From an uncultured Ruminococcus sp. (GTDB lineage Bacteria > Bacillota > Clostridia > Oscillospirales > Acutalibacteraceae), in contig CACWNZ010000098.1 of NCBI GenBank assembly GCA_902762335.1, forward strand, positions 1 to 6,509: a stretch of 6,509 nucleotides of DNA, given 5' to 3'. The notes under the pieces were generated by a model. The model searched no databases, was not told where the DNA came from, and was given only the letters and a program-made list of their open reading frames with translations. A program made the translations under genes and the position numbers. Of this stretch, positions 5,044 to 6,509 are shown piece after piece. How positions within the stretch are numbered: position 1 is the stretch's first letter; the number at the start of each line of letters is the position of its first letter.

Positions 5044-6509
5044 GGCATTTCAACTTCTGGAAATATAATAACTATTCCTACTATAACGGCGACACCGAGT
5101 ATAATTCTCAGGTAATGAATTATCAGCTCAGCGAATTCAAGGACAACGTTTTAGACGATATACACGAAAACATGGTGTATAAAATGCTCATGGTCGGCTA
5201 TGCCTATCCGTGGACGATCGCGGACGGCTATTCCACTCCCGATGTCGAGCAGTACGGAGTAAAAAAGGTCACCTATATTATGACCGACGACGTTTTCTTC
5301 TTCAGAGATACCGTTACGGCATATCATAATTATGATACTATGGAGACGGGCTATACCGTGCCCGCAGGCACCGAGCAGCTCGACCATAACGATTTTGAGA
5401 TAACAGAGGTAAACTACGACCTTCTGATAGAATCCGCAAAATGGGACACAACGAAGCTCAGATTCGACCCCGTGCCGCCCGAGTATAAAAGCGGCGACGA
5501 CGTTTATTTCTATGCAAAATTCGGCACAGATACAGAATTCACCCTTGTGGGGATCTTCCACCTCGATCAGAGCAGCGGTGAGATACTCAGCGACAAGGTG
5601 CTCGGTCTGTCGATAGGAAACATAACCTTTGCCGAGAATGCGGAGTGCGTGGGCTACAGGATAGTATTATCCAACGCTTATTATCATACGGAGCTTCAGG
5701 CTTATCCCTCGTGCAGGATAAAGCACTCCGAAAGGATCGATCGTCTTGTCAGCCGTGCCTATAATGACGGCGAAAGACGAGTATGGCTGACAAATATCGG
5801 CAACGTAAAGATACACAGATGCGACGACGAACAGAGCGCCGCTGAAGAAAACCGCATATTCGACAAGACCGAGTTTGCGCGGAACTATATAATAGGATAT
5901 GAAAAGAAATCAAGCATAAGCAAAACGAGCACCTTCACCAACAATAACAAGCTGAAGCAGCAGCTCATCGTCGGCTGGAAGGTAACCTGCTCGGAAAGCT
6001 ATATGACACAGAAGGGACAGGTATTTGCGCCGCAGCAGTCGGGCGTGTTCTATGACCTTATCCCTCTCGGCGCTGAGCCCGATCTATCGACCGTCAGAGT
6101 ACAGGCAGGCGCCAATACGCTCAAAAGCTCGGAAACGGACGTCAGCACTATCCCGAATTACCGCAGCTCCGGCAGAACACTGCTCATAGTCAAGGTAAAG
6201 GCAAAGACCTCGGGCAGCTATACTCTTACTTATTCTACCGTACACTCATGGGAAAGCATATTTGACTACGGAAACGAGTTCAGAAATTCCGTTTCATTTG
6301 AAACGGGCAACAGCTCTATAGCAGGCGGATACCCCGACAACGGCGGACAGATAAAGGATGCCGCCCTCATGAGAGAGCTTGACAGCACCATCGTTCATCA
6401 GGGACAGGGCTACAGCTACAGGCTGAGATTTCAGACGGATTTCGTAACGAAGGCAAAGGATATAGTCCTTTGCGATGCGCTCGAGGGCTTCAGCAATCCC
6501 GAAACGGGA
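5043..6509 (+). pseudogene. Continuation of the secreted surface protein after the frame break; runs off the right edge
   Basis: This frame is open for 489 codons with no stop up to the window edge. The last stop before it is TAA at 5025-5027, so the true join lies between 5028 and 5041. It begins GHFNFWKYNNYSYYNG, then has PYPWTIADGY-like aromatic segments (here YAYPWTIADGY), VKKVTYIMTDDVFFF, and later FRNSVSFETG and YSYRLRFQTDF...IVLCDAL. The last two resemble the 'YRVTVTN...DTLP' beta-sandwich repeats of bacterial surface proteins. It has no start codon with a ribosome-binding site: the first ATG in frame (5115-5117) has none, and no signal peptide, so it is not an independent gene. Joined to the upstream part, the protein exceeds 850 residues and is still incomplete, with any wall-sorting motif beyond the edge. 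Composition is the same on both sides of the break. Confidence 0.7.

Noticed and set aside
5025..5045. Programmed -1 ribosomal frameshift
   Set aside because: No slippery X-XXY-YYZ heptamer or A-run lies in the 5028-5043 overlap, and no strong stem was seen just after it. A simple indel explains it better.

Overview
The window looks like chromosomal DNA of a Bacillota (Clostridia) bacterium, most plausibly an Oscillospiraceae/Ruminococcus-like gut or rumen species. That placement is inferred from three things: coding regions of medium GC with heavy use of ATA, AGG/AGA, AAG and GAG codons; AT-rich intergenic DNA with sigma-A-type promoters and strong GGAGG/GAGGTGAT ribosome-binding sites; and a large secreted protein resembling the surface adhesins common in these bacteria. 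No mobile element, tRNA, rRNA or CRISPR array was seen.

Layout. Positions 1-917 (minus strand) hold the first half of ilvB, the acetolactate synthase large subunit, which runs off the left edge. Its frame is broken at 528-538 by a perfect 5-bp tandem duplication (ATGCT ATGCT on the plus strand). Deleting one copy restores the family-like stretch ITKHNFIVKN. Positions 918-1284 are a divergent control region with one promoter for ilvB (minus) and one for glgP (plus). It also contains two inverted repeats and a hairpin in each 5' leader. Positions 1285-3693 hold an intact 802-residue glycogen/maltodextrin phosphorylase (glgP) with all recognisable catalytic motifs, closed by a strong intrinsic terminator at 3730-3769.

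Positions 3694-3933 hold that terminator and a promoter (TTGATA, 17 bp, TGA-TAAAAT) for the last gene. From 3934 to the right edge runs a large secreted protein with a clear signal peptide. It is also broken: frame 1 stops at 5041-5043, while the next frame stays open for 489 codons (5043-6509) to the edge. Joining the two needs one extra base between 5028 and 5041.

The three genes do not form an operon or an obvious pathway: branched-chain amino-acid synthesis, storage-glucan breakdown, and a cell-surface protein. The main thing to follow up is that two of the three genes carry a frame break while the one between them is intact. Either this is a real strain-level change (recent inactivation, or reversible switching at the 5-bp repeat) or the sequence contains assembly or read errors. 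I see no convincing undescribed system. The most open item is the uncharacterised surface protein.
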